Source: Pelagomonas calceolata (Eukaryota; Sar; Pelagophyceae; Pelagomonadales; Pelagomonadaceae). From it: 64,000 bases of DNA. A program made the position numbers and the translations under genes. The notes under the pieces are model-generated. The model ran no database searches, had not been told where the DNA came from, and was given only the letters and a program-made list of their open reading frames with translations. Position 1 is the stretch's first letter. Each line of letters begins with the position of its first letter. The DNA is taken from contig CAKKNE010000001.1 in assembly GCA_918797485.1 (NCBI GenBank), positions 3,224,001 to 3,288,000 on the forward strand, in the 5' to 3' direction. Positions 18,628 through 29,500 of this stretch are shown piece after piece.

Positions 18628-19936
18628 CTACTTCTCCGCCTTCTCCTTGTCGCGCGAGCGCGAGCGCGAGCGGTCCTTCTCCTTGCCCTTGTCGCGCGAG
18701 CGGCTGCGCGAGCGGCTGCGCGAGCGCGAGCCCTTGCCGTCGTCGCTCGACGACACGCTCTCGCCGCGCTCCTGGCGCTCGCGCTTCTCGCGCGCCTTGC
18801 GCCACTTCTTCTTGTAGCGCTTCTCGAGGTCCTTGCGGAGCGAGCGCGACGGCGTCCGGATGTGCATGAAGTTGCAGTAGCCGCCGCGCGTGCACACGGC
18901 CTCGTCGTACTGGCGGCAGCGCGCCTCGCGGAAGTCCGTCACGGGCGAGAACTCGCAGACGAGCGGCCGGCCCGCGTAGAAGCGGCCGAAGAGCGCCTTG
19001 AGCGCCGCGTCCGAGTGCTCCTCGTCGGCGAACTTGCAGTAGACGTTGCCGACCATGTGGTCGCCGAGGTTCTCGCAAACGTTGAGCTCCTCGATCTCGC
19101 CGTAGCCGGCGAGCTCGTCGTAGACCTCCTCGTAGAACTCGTCGAACTCCTCCTGCACCTTCTTCGGGTCGAGCTGCGACGGGTCGCCGCCGGCCGCCGC
19201 GATCTGCGACCTGAGTGCAAATCAAAATTTTACGGCGCGTTCGTCCTGAATCGTCGCGTCGTCCTCCACGCCATCGACGCGACGCCTGCTCGATGGCGTG
19301 GCGATGCCGGTTCCTCACCGCTCGACGGAGCCAGCGCGGCCGCGTCATCGCCGAGAAATGTGCACCCGACGCACTGGTTGATTTCCACACAGTCCGCGAC
19401 GCCGGGTTCTGGTACATGTGCTGCACGATCATCGTCTGCGAGAAGGGCGGCTTGTGGTGCTGGCGCGAGCACCGGTCGCCGTGGCGGCACGCGCCGATCT
19501 TGAAGTAGAAGGGGCAGTTCACCTTGTCCTCCTCCGTGCCGTGGATGCGGGCGAGATGCGTCGCGCCGCCGCGCGCGCCGCCCAGCTCGCGGTCGCGCCA
19601 GTTGCGGCCCGCGTCCCGCGACGAGTCGTAGCGGCTGCCGCCGTAGCCGCCGCCGCCGCCGCCGCCTCCGTACCCACCTCCTCGCGGCGGACCGCCTCCG
19701 CCGTAGCCACCTCCACCGCCGCCTCCGTAGCGGCCGCCGCCACCCCCTCCGTAGCGGTCCCCGCCCCCGCCTCCGCCTCTATAAGCGTCGTTCGAGCCGT
19801 AGCCTCCTTGGCCGCCGCGGTAACCGCCGCCTCCGCCTCCGTAGCGATCACCGCCTCCGCCGCCGTAGCGATCCCCGCCGCCGCCCCGTCGGTCGTCGTA
19901 CCGGCCGCCGCCGCCTCCGCCGCCGTAGTGCGACAT
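18628..19936 (-). CDS. U2AF1: U2AF small subunit (U2AF35) with Gly-rich N-terminus
   Basis: Exons 19401-19936 and 18628-19210, 372 residues. Core matches U2AF35: CCCH zinc finger 1 ([18 protein letters not shown]), then after the intron the UHM/RRM ([19 protein letters not shown]...NVYCKF), zinc finger 2 ([19 protein letters not shown]) and an RS tail with 18 or so Arg-Ser pairs. U2AF35 binds the 3' splice-site AG during spliceosome assembly. Unusual: about 125 residues of GGGG(Y/R)-rich sequence precede the first finger, a region lacking in animal U2AF1. The gene is itself interrupted by a 190-nt introner whose only contributed splice site is an AG. Confidence 0.93.
19211..19400 (-). mobile_element. 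introner, family A (190 nt) inside U2AF1
   Basis: Target duplication GTCGCGGA / GTCGCAGA (7 of 8). Element CTGTGTGGAAATCAACC ... TTTTGATTTGCACTCAG, in the orientation with AACCAGTGCGTCGGGTGC at its 5' end. Splicing joins QNPA to SQIAAAGG in frame. Confidence 0.92.
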
Positions 19937-20464
19937 CGCAGCGAAGTGCTGCTGGTTCTGAGAACTGCTCGCGCCGCTTACGGCTGCCTTTTACTCGCCC
20001 CCGCGGACCTTTGTCCGGCAGCGAGGATTCGGCCTCGAGACTCGCTGCTAAGCTAGTCGCGTCCTTCTGCTAAGGCAGTCACCCGAGTGGCTGTCCTTGG
20101 CACAAGTGACGACTATAAAGTCCGCTTCCACCTCGCTTGGGGCGCCTGTGGAGCTCCAAGCGATCAAAAGCTGCGGCAGTAGAACCCGGCTGATTGCTAG
20201 TGTCTTACAGGACGCTAGCTCAGGCCGCCTGCCAAAACTCCCACAACCTCCATAGGTCTGGATAATACAACGGCGCAGGTCCTCTACTGACGCCCGCTGT
20301 TCAGCAGCCGCGTTTGCACCATCGCTGCGGCCGCCACCCGCGAGACACAGGACAGCCCTTGAGCACAGGACCTGCGCGCCGCCGTCCGGAAGTCTCCGAG
20401 GCACGACAGAGGACAGGAGAGGCGTGACAACGGCACACAGAGGCGAGCCACCGGCCAGAACAGG
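19937..20464. other. divergent promoter region, 528 bp
   Basis: Between U2AF1 and the Sel1 gene. Holds a perfect-arm copy of the dyad motif (20196-20219). No gene seen. Confidence 0.55.
20196..20219 (+). promoter_or_regulatory. dyad motif copy, consensus form
   Basis: GCTAGTGTCTTACAGG followed by ACGCTAGC: GCTAG arms inverted around a TGTCTTAC core. About 245 bp upstream of the Sel1 gene and 260 bp upstream of U2AF1. Confidence 0.65.
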
Positions 20465-21412
20465 ATGCCCATCGACTACACGCACTTCGATGAGATCGGC
20501 GACGACGCGCCCGTCCCACAAAAACGAGTGAGGAAGAAACCCCACGCGGGGCCCGAGGTCGTCCGGGAGGACTTTGAAGATGACATCTCCGCCTACTTGG
20601 ATGGGGGCCTGCCCATGCCGCCGCCGCCGCCGCTCACGGATGAAGAAAAACGCGAGCTCTTAAGGAAGTCAAAACTGAAATTCCAGGCGGCGAAGGACGA
20701 GTTCGGGGCCGAGGCGACGGCGTGGCACCGCGAGCAACTGAAGCTCGCCGCGCGGGACCGGTGCGTCTACGGCCCGGGCGCGCCGGGGGCGCCCTGCGAC
20801 GGCGGCCGCGCGCGCGTGCGTGGCGGCGAGGACCTCTCGACCTGGGACGCCGCCGCGAGGGCCGCGCAGACGAAGAAACCGGCTCCAGGACCCGAGTCGC
20901 TTGATATGAAAGCGTTGCGAGAACAAGCGGCGACGGGCGACGCGGAAGCCCAGTATCGCCTCGGTGCTCGTTTATATGAAGATAAAAAAGGCGCGGAGGC
21001 GGAGCGCTTTCTGAAGCTGGCCGCCGCGCAGCACCACGCCCAAGCCTGCGTCGCCCTCGGCGAGGCCTACGCGGCGCCCGTCGACGATCAGATTAGATTG
21101 GACTTGCAGGAGGCCCTCAAGTACTTCCGCAAGGCCGCGCGGGCGGGCCACGCCGCCGCGCGGCGGCGCGCCGCGTTCCTGGACGACGTGTTCCGCGAGG
21201 CCGAGGCCGAGGGCCCGGAGGCGCCGATCTTTGATGACGACGACGCCGCGGCGAAGAATGATGCGGCGGCGGCGGCGCGGGCGGCGCACGACGCGCGAAT
21301 GGCCCTCGAGGGCCCGGCGGCGCCGGGGATCGACCGCGGCGCGATCCGCGAGGCGACGGAGGCGCTCCGGGCGCTCGGGATGTCGTCGGCGGAGCTCCGC
21401 GAGCGGAGTTAG
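20465..21412 (+). CDS. Sel1-repeat protein
   Basis: 315 residues, single exon. An acidic/basic N-terminus with a Pro run (about 48-56) and a charged helix precede at least two Sel1-type repeats at about 148-230: GDAEAQYRLGARLYEDKKGAEAERF... and HHAQACVALGEAYAAP...EALKYFRKAARAGHAAA. Sel1 repeats form alpha-solenoid scaffolds. The C-terminus is Ala-rich with an acidic DDDD patch. No enzymatic domain or signal peptide. Adaptor function is a family-level inference. Confidence 0.8.
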   Translation: MPIDYTHFDEIGDDAPVPQKRVRKKPHAGPEVVREDFEDDISAYLDGGLPMPPPPPLTDEEKRELLRKSKLKFQAAKDEFGAEATAWHREQLKLAARDRCVYGPGAPGAPCDGGRARVRGGEDLSTWDAAARAAQTKKPAPGPESLDMKALREQAATGDAEAQYRLGARLYEDKKGAEAERFLKLAAAQHHAQACVALGEAYAAPVDDQIRLDLQEALKYFRKAARAGHAAARRRAAFLDDVFREAEAEGPEAPIFDDDDAAAKNDAAAAARAAHDARMALEGPAAPGIDRGAIREATEALRALGMSSAELRERS

Positions 21413-22363
21413 TGTTGGTGTTGGTTGTTGGTGTTGTGTTTCGAATCAAAACTGGCCACGCAAGCGAGGCAGTGAAGCGGCCCGAGCCAAGCGGATAAAG
21501 GAGGACCGTGGAAGTGAAGTTCGGCCGCGAGGCGGTTGGCGACGACGTCCTCAAGCGAAGCGAGTGTTTGGAGGCGAGCGGCCTTCTTCGAACTTCGAGG
21601 GAAAAGCTCTACTTATTTTTGAGAGGGCCGACGAGGCCGTCCGGTGTGCGATCGACGAGGCCTCCGGCGCCAAGTTCAAGGACGTGAAGCAAGTCCGGGC
21701 GGCCGTGCCGGCGCGGGCCGCGCGCGAGCGGGAAGCGGCGCCGGGGCTCTCCTCTCGGCGGGGCGCGACGGGGCCGATCGCGAGGCGGAGCGCGCGCGGC
21801 TGCTGCGCGACGACGCGGCGGCGAAGACCGCGTCGGGCGTTTGTCGGGAGGGGGCGCGCCATCGGGGCGAGGGAGGCCTCGGTGCTGGGGCGGCTTGTGC
21901 TAAGTGTATCTGCTAAGTGACGTGTAGACAAATGTGTAGAGACTTTCGGTGTGAGGCGTGATTTAAAAGATGCACGGGAAATGAGTTTCAAAGTGTGAAA
22001 GTGTAAACAAGTAAGAATGGTAGCCACGAGTAAAATCGACCAAAGGACGAAAGACGAAGACGAGCCCTATACGCGCCACCCGCGGAAGTTTCGGCTTTAA
22101 GGCGCAGTCACAGTCAAGGTCGACCCCTTGAGGTCCTATTGAGGCCGCGCTCCGCCCCTCGTTCGCGTCCGTGCGAAAAACAACAGCACAAAGTTGCTGG
22201 ATACAAAACTCACCTCCGTGCGCCCGTAAACGCCCCTATCAGCGCCTCCGGCGCGCACGCAGTCCACGAGCAATAAAATCGCTGACCGCTAGCCGCGCTC
22301 GGCGCGCGAGCGGGAGGGTCGCGCGGTCGGCGAAACCCTTCCGCGCCGCAGGCCTAAGACATC
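21413..22363. other. intergenic with possible gene remnants, 951 bp
   Basis: About 21595-21720 reads as coding-like helix in one frame (LLIFERADEAVRCAIDEA, then KFKDVKQVRAAVPARAA). About 21750-21830 continues coding-like in another (GADREAERARLLRDDAAAK). This would fit a frameshifted remnant, but there is no domain to confirm it. The rest shows no gene. Confidence 0.3.
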
Positions 22364-22522
22364 ATGAAGAAGACGATCATCGCCCTCGCGCTGGCCGCCG
22401 GCACGGCCGCGCTACCCCAAGTCAAGTCGCGCCTCCGCGGCACCGCGACGGACGAGGAGGCCCACCGCGTCGGCGGCCGCGCCCCGAACTTCGGCATGGA
22501 TTCAGCGTTGGCAAGCAGTTAA
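22364..22522 (+). CDS. small secreted peptide
   Basis: 52 residues. A strong signal peptide, MKKTIIALALAAGTAALP, is followed by a short charged peptide ending in DSALASS. The leader resembles that of the next gene (MKLLIALALAAAPSALA), 160 bp downstream. Could instead be the first exon of a longer gene, or a decayed paralog. Too short for homology. Confidence 0.45.
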   Translation: MKKTIIALALAAGTAALPQVKSRLRGTATDEEAHRVGGRAPNFGMDSALASS

Positions 22523-22680
22523 ACGCCCCGCGGCGATGCGGCGCGGCGCCGTCGACCCCCCGAGAGGGCGGCCCAAGACAGGCGAACGTCAGAGAGCAAA
22601 ATTGGGGCGTCTCGTCGAAGCCGCGTTTCCTGAGCGTTTTCGCGCTCGCCGACGCAGGCAGAGACCTAAAAAACCACAAC

Positions 22681-23446
22681 ATGAAGCTCCTCATCGCCCT
22701 CGCGCTCGCCGCCGCGCCGTCCGCCCTCGCGATGGCGCCCTACGTCCCGTCCGAATTGAACGGGTGCGACGAACCCTGCGCGGATGTCGTTACTATCGAC
22801 TCGCCGTCCTTCCCCACGATTGAATCCGGTACTTGTTACGTATTTGACGGCATGTTCCCCTCCGGAGGGATAGGAGTCCCCGACGGGGTCAACTGTGTGA
22901 AGATCACGGTCCCGAGCGACTCCGGCCTAGTCTTCATTTCCGCACACATCCCGCGTCCTACTTGCCCCGCGCCCCGCGAAACGCTGAGACGCGGCGCGCG
23001 CAGGTCTTCGGCGACAACGCGGAGATCGTCAACGCCGGCAAGGTAATTTCCATCTTCGCGCGCCTCCCGCGTCTATTGCTTTTTGCTCTGCGAGGCCTTC
23101 AACCACGCAGGTCCAACCCACAGTTGACGGAACGAAGATCACGAACACCGGCACCATGAGCGACGGCAACCCCGTCCAGATCGCAGCGCGCCCCCTGCGT
23201 CCCTCCGCCTCCGAAGGGCCTCGACGACGCCTCCCTCGCGCGCAGGTCTTCTCGCCTAGTGGAGCCGAGATCACGGTGAGTGAGCCGGGCAAAGCGCAGA
23301 TCTTCGTGCGCGACCCGCGTCCGTTGAGCCCGCCGCGCGAAAGCGAAGAATTCGAAACGCAGGCCAATGGTGGAACCGACATCATCTTCAAGTGCTACGG
23401 TGCGGACGCGACGGCGACGCCCTCGACGCCCGCGCTCTGCCCCTAG
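22681..23446 (+). CDS. small secreted Cys-containing protein with four short introns
   Basis: Five exons: 22681-22929, 23004-23042, 23111-23173, 23246-23275, 23363-23446; all phase 0, 154 residues. A signal peptide (MKLLIALALAAAPSALA) is followed by a mature part with Cys at CDEPC, TCYV, NCVK, KCYG and LCP. Internal exons encode 13, 21 and 10 residues (e.g. VFGDNAEIVNAGK). The short exon products with repeated V-x-G/T patterns suggest a beta-rich repeat. The introns (74, 68, 72, 87 nt) resemble one another (C/T-rich, CCGCGTCC near the start, CGCAG end). The 5' sites of introns 1 and 3 (GTCTTC, GTCCAG) are non-consensus but fit the frame. No family recognised. Confidence 0.6.
22930..23362 (+). 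mobile_element. introner-like family C, four copies in one gene
   Basis: Introns 22930-23003, 23043-23110, 23174-23245 and 23276-23362. Each has a (C/G)CGCGTCC-like or CTGCGTCC block 25-45 nt from its start and ends CGCAG (CGCGCAG in two). Intron 1 has a 6-bp direct repeat GTCTTC at both junctions. Coordinates span the array including the short exons between. Confidence 0.45.
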
Positions 23447-23585
23447 TCGTGAAGGGCCCTGCAGACCAGGAAACACCTCGAAGCGCCCCCCCGTCGGGCT
23501 ACGCAATGACATCCCTAGGGCCCCATATGGCTCCCGCTCGCGAGGCGCGTAAGGTGTACATACTAGTAGATATACAACACGACAG

Positions 23586-26500
23586 TTAGGACGACCGGCC
23601 CGTCGACCGGCGCGACCCGTCCTCGAGCCTGCGGAAGGTCGAGGGCGCGGACGTCGACGGCGTCAACCCATACGTCGTCGTCGACGGCGTCGCGATGGGC
23701 GTCGGCGGCGGCGACGCTAATGAAGACGACAACGCGGTCGACGCCTCGTCGCGCACCGAATCCAGGACGCTCTTCAGGTAGTCCGGGTCCGTCAAATCGG
23801 GCAGCTCCTCGACCTCCTCCTTCTTGTCGTACACAATAAGATTCTTGTTCCGATATTCGTGGCCCATCACTTTAGCCATCCGTTCCTTCTCCTCCTCGGC
23901 TTTGCTCGTCTCGTACTCCTGCAAAGCTGAGACGAGGACGTGCTCGTCCATGTGCTTGTCGCATTTCAATTCCTTGAAGCGATTGACGATGGATCTTTCC
24001 TTCGCCTGCCGGTCCGCAGCTAACGCTAGTTGGTCCCTGTTCAATTTCATGGCGTGCCTCACGGTACTATTCGAGCGGCTCTCCTCGATCTGTGCATCGA
24101 GCTGCTTTTCCGTCCGGACGACGTCCTGCAGTAACTTGGAAGCAACATCGCCGTAGCGCGGTTCCTCGCTAGGCGGCAGATGGTACCGATACTTGCAGCC
24201 CGTCGCCCCACCGACACTTTTGCCCTCGAAGACGGAATCGCAGCACGACCACCGCTTCCGCCGGTGGCCCATGCAACTCGCAGTGATCCTTTTGACGTCT
24301 TTATGGGCGGGACACGTTACGGGACACGCGACCCGATACGTCCCGGGATGGTAGCCGCAGGCGAAGGCCGAGTTGTGCGCCTCGGTGTAGGTCTGGCCGC
24401 AGGTCCGACAAATGATGGATCGTTCTCGCAACCGCTCATTGTAGGTCTTTCGGAACTTCAGACGTTTTTCTACTTCGTTTTCTGGAGGCGCTTGCCAGGA
24501 TTGAGCTTTCTGCGCGACGAGGTCAGGGACCTTGCGAGGAGAACAAGGAACACATTCCACGGGTACACCACCGGTCTCATGTGATAAACCACCTGCAACA
24601 CGATCCGCGTCGCGATCCTTCGCGATGCGCCGATTCCCGTCCATGATCTCCGCGAAGCGCGGCCCGTAGAGCGCCTCGTCCGCGGCCTCCTTCTCAAGCC
24701 GTTTCTGCTCGTCCTCGGCCTGCGCGCGGGGAGACGCGTGGGCGACGCCGTCGCGTGGCGCGTCGCGGCGGCGGTGGCGCGGCGATGGCGTCGCGGCGAC
24801 GGCGTGGGGGTCGACGGCACGCCATCGCGCAGGCGTCGCGGCGACGGCGTGCAGGTCACGCCATCGAGCAGACGTCGGCGACGCGGCGCGCCTCGCGGCG
24901 ATGGCGTGCCGGTCGGAGTGCCGAACCGCGACAGGCGTCGAAGGACGCAACGGGACGCCGCGGCGCGGACCTGCTCTTTGAGATATTCACGCATGTTCGC
25001 CTTCTTCCTCCGAGTGTCCGGCGAATCATTTTCATCATCAGCATGAGGATCTTCTTCTCCTGGAGATTCAGGCTCTGGCTCGATCTCGAGCACAGGCTTC
25101 GTGTCCACACGTTTATCATATCCAGTTAATGAAGGCACGTCGTCGTCTCGCACTACTCTGCCAGGCAGTCGCATCCCCAATATTTTGGGATGGAGCCGCC
25201 TCAAATCAACACCGTGCTTAATCACGGCGTACTTGAGCTCGAACGCTTCTTTATGGCCCCGGTGCCAGGACCAGTAGCGCACCCAGCCTTTAAACACTTC
25301 GGCTAAGACCTTACGTTGACTCCGGCCGAAGATCTTTTTGCCTAGTTCACTTCTAAACAGTCTCATGTAGTCCTTTCTAACACGTTTCCGCCACGTCTTC
25401 TGGAGGTCTCGCTCCCGCACCGCCGTGGCGGCTTCATTCCGCCGCGTCATTTCAAATAAAAGCATCTGCCGCCGCTCCGTGGCCACGATCTCAGATCTAT
25501 TGATAATTATCATGGCGAGCGTCCGGAAGTAGTGTTCATGTAGTTGTTGGTGCAATAGGGGCGTGAAGAATCGTTGATACACACCAGCAATGGATCGCGT
25601 GTCCATGCAGAGCGTGTCTCTGTCGACCCTGACCTTCGTTTTCCGTTTCCTCTTCTCTTCTTCCGTGCAAATCTCGAGCCATTTCGTGGCGTTATCCCTC
25701 AATAAAGTCTTCTCCGTGCACTCCTTGCGGAAGTAGATGGCCTTGGACCTGCGCGGAGCGTCGCGGTCGATCGTTCGTGAGCATTCGACTCACGAGGAGC
25801 GTAAACCCTCTCGGCGGCCGCGGCGACGGCGTCGCGGTGCGGGGACGTCGCGCCGACGCCATCGACGCGCCACGTCGACTTGATGGGCGACAGGCCGCGA
25901 ACCGGCCCCGGCGCGGTCCGAACGGCCTCAAAATCGTCTGATGGACACGAGTCGCGTCGATGGCGTGAAGGCGCCTCCACACGACGGGACGCCGAGATAC
26001 GTACCGCGCGCGCAGCTCGTCCATGCCCTTGCCCTGGCAGTAGAGCGCGACTTTTCTCAGGTTCGCCCGCGCGCGAAACGCCTGCTTCTCGATGACGCGC
26101 GCCTCCTCCTCGAGCTCCATCCACTCGAGCTCGGCCTTCGCATGCGCTATCAACGCATCCTTCCGGAAGGCCTCGAGGACCGCCGCCTGCTCGGCCTCGT
26201 GGCGCTGCCGTCTTTTCCTCAGTTCCCTCTGAGCTTTCTCTCGTCTCCTACGATGGCGGTACTTCCTCCTCTCAAGGCGCTCCTTCTTGACTCGATCTCT
26301 CATTTCTTCAGGAGCCTCGTCGAGAGGCGGTGCTAGGGTCTCGGGAATGAGGTCCTCCTGACTATCATCACTCAACACCGAAGACGCGTAGCCCTCGTCA
26401 TCTGACAGGTCCTCAATGACGGTAGAGTCCGCAGCTTCGTTCTCGAGCGCGTAGAGCTCCATCTCCTGTGTGGCACGGACATTGTCGCGACACCGCCGTA

Positions 26501-29500
26501 GACTCTCATGAGGCCGCGTCGACGCCATCGCCCCCACCAGATCAAGTTCAAGGTCAATGAAGACGCTGCGTCACGGACCTTCTTCAGCGCGGCTAACTGC
26601 TCGGCTTTCTTCTCCTCCGTGCGTATCGACATGGCGAGGTCGTCCTCGGCGAGCATCTCCTTGCACTCTCTTTCCCTGACAAGTTTCTGGGCCTGCTCCT
26701 TCTTCAGTTGATCTCTACGTTCCTGCTTCGACGACTTTTTAGTAGAAGCGCCGCCGACGTCGTACTTCGATCCAGATTGGCTCTTCGCCTCGAGCATGAA
26801 CAGCCGCATGGCCTGCTCCGCCTCCTTCATGTCCCGCCGCTCCCGCAGGTTGTTCGCGAACTCGTACTCGTAGAACGCTCTCGCACGCAATTCCTCCTCT
26901 TCCAGTACAGCGATGAGCCGGTTCTGCCGTCGCACCTCCCTCTCGTGGGCCTCCTTCGCCTCCTCGTCCTTCACCAACGATAAACGTCTGCGACGCTCCT
27001 CCTCCATGCGCACCTGGTCCTGTTTATTGGTGGCGCCCCACCTGCGCGGAGCATCGCGGTCTCGCGGTCCGCATCTCCCTCGCAGGTCGCGTCGATGGCG
27101 TCCCGGTGGTGGAGATCTCAGGGGCGAGCCATGGATCTCACCAACACGCCATCGCCGCGACACCTCGACGCGGTCCGAATGGCCTCAAATTCGACCTCGT
27201 CTGATGGACACGAGTCGTCTCAGTGAAGTGAAGGCACCGTAGGACGCCGAGAGCGCACATCTCGAGTTGCTTCTTCAACTCCTTCTTCTTCGTCGTCCAC
27301 CACCGCGACAGGATCGTGTAGACGCCGTGCTGCATGTGCTGCGGCTGGAGGAAGACGATGCCCGTCTCGTCCTCCGTGCGAGATTTCGCTTCTAAACCCG
27401 ATTTCAGGCCGTCCTCGCTGATGTCCGCCAGGAACTCGCGCAGGAACTCGAAGTACAGGAACTCCAGCGCATTTTCAGAGGTCAGCGCCGCGTTCTTCGC
27501 GTCGACGGCGCTCCGAGCATCCGCTTCTGACACGCGCGCCGCCTCGAGGACGAACTCTCTCCTCAATTTGCGCATGCGACTCGCGAAGTACTTCGCCTTT
27601 TGATAGGCTGTTAAAGGTACGGGTTTCGTCCCTTCGCCGCTCCACGTCCGGGCGGCGATCTCCATGCGCTGCGCTTCCCGTTCCGTGGCTTTCAGCGATC
27701 GTTTGGCGATGCCTAGTTTGCCTCTGGCTGTTCCCAGGATGGTCAACGCCCACGTGACCGCGGCCTTCACCTTCCGATCGACTTCTAGTAACTCTTTCTC
27801 CCTAGCACCGTCGAATTTCAACTTCTTCTTGTATAGATATTCATCTCTAGCCATGAGCTCCGTTTCTCTTCTTCTAATTGTTAACTCGGCAGAATAGAAG
27901 GCTCGGACATACAACTCGTCCTCGCGCATCGCTACTAAGTTACTTTGTGCAATAGCTCGCTCCGTCAGCATGATCCCCTCGAGGGGCATGTAGGCTCGCG
28001 CGCGCGGCTTGCCGAACTTGAGCTCGACGACGCAAATGCTATCTTCCGGTCTAAATAATAAAATGGGGCAATGACCGTACGGCGTGGGAACAATAACGCC
28101 TCGCGAGCGATAGTGCATCGACGCGACGATCTCAGCTCTTTCTCTCAGCACGATAGCTTTCGCATCAGCTTGTTCGCGTTTAACAGAAGCTCGTTCCGAC
28201 AGCGATTGGAGCTGGCGCTCCTGTCTGACCCTTTGTCTCAGGAGATCTCTCGTAGCCGTACCCAATTCCGCGGCGAGCTTCTCGCAGTCCTCGGCCGAGT
28301 CTTTTAAACCGCATAAAGCTAGATCCTTCTCCTTCTTGTCGATCTTCGCTGCTCTAAGGACCTCAAGGGCGTTCCCAAACTGCTGGTCGCTGACACCTGC
28401 GCGGAGCATCCCACGTCATCGTGCGATGGCCACGAGACGCCGCGTCGCACGCTTGACCTGCATGACCTTCGACGCCCCGACCAAATCTTTCTCGACCTGC
28501 TTCAGGTGCACTTCGCAGGTGAAGATCTCCCGATGCAAATATCCTAAAACATCATTGAACTGGCGCTTCTCCTGGTCGAGCTTCATGCGTTGCCTGCGCG
28601 GGGCGTCGCGGTCGCTCACGAGCTCGTCTGATGGACACGAGTCGTATTGAGGAAGTGAAGGCGCCGCAACACTTCAAAACGCGGAGATCGCGCCCTTTGA
28701 GATCCTCCAGTCTCTGCCGGTACGCGTTGACCCTGCCAACTAATAACAACATGTCGTGGAACGCCGCCCGGTGGCGCATGACGTACAACCGCTCGTCGTC
28801 CGGCCTAGCCGCACTGCGGAACGACGCCGCCTCGGCCTCGCAGCGCTTTTTACTTCGTGGCGAGAGGTCGTACTTGACGCTCTTGAGTTGATCCTCGGCC
28901 TCCTTGTCGAAGTCTCGCATGGATCGCGCTTCGGGACTGCCCGCGGCCGGTCGCTTCTCGGGCGAGGGCAGGGCCACGTGCTCGTTCTCCTCATCTGAGA
29001 GATATTCACCTCGCTCAATCGCACTCGCTCGCTCGTCGATTTCGCGGTCGGACCACTGCACGCCCTGGCGCTGGGCCCCGTGCGATTTGAGTAACCCGGC
29101 ATGCCTCCTATCTAAGTCGTACCTGCGCGGAGCATTTCCGTCAAAGCGGTCCGATGTGGCGTCGCGTCGACGGCGCCCTGACGACCACGTAGACTCTCGT
29201 GGGATCACAACGACGGCGTCTCGTGAAGACGCCATCGACGCGACCGCGGTCTCTCTGACGCGGTCCGAACTGCCTCAAACTCGAAAAAGAAACCACCCAC
29301 AACATGATACGAGTCCCAGCAACAAAGTGAAGGCACCTGAACACCTCAAGACGCCGAGATGCGTACACGGCCTTCATCTCGTCGAAGTCGTAAAAATGGA
29401 TGTCCGACTGGCGCACCAGATACTCCTCCTTCTCCAGTCTCATCCTCTCCTCCTCGATCTCAGCTAACTCCGAAGCCATATCGAGCGTCTCCGCGCGATA

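Noticed and set aside
26466-27163. Separate small genes within the giant locus
   Set aside because: Each open frame ends or begins exactly at introner borders, and all phases close when joined; separate genes would not do so across 21 junctions.
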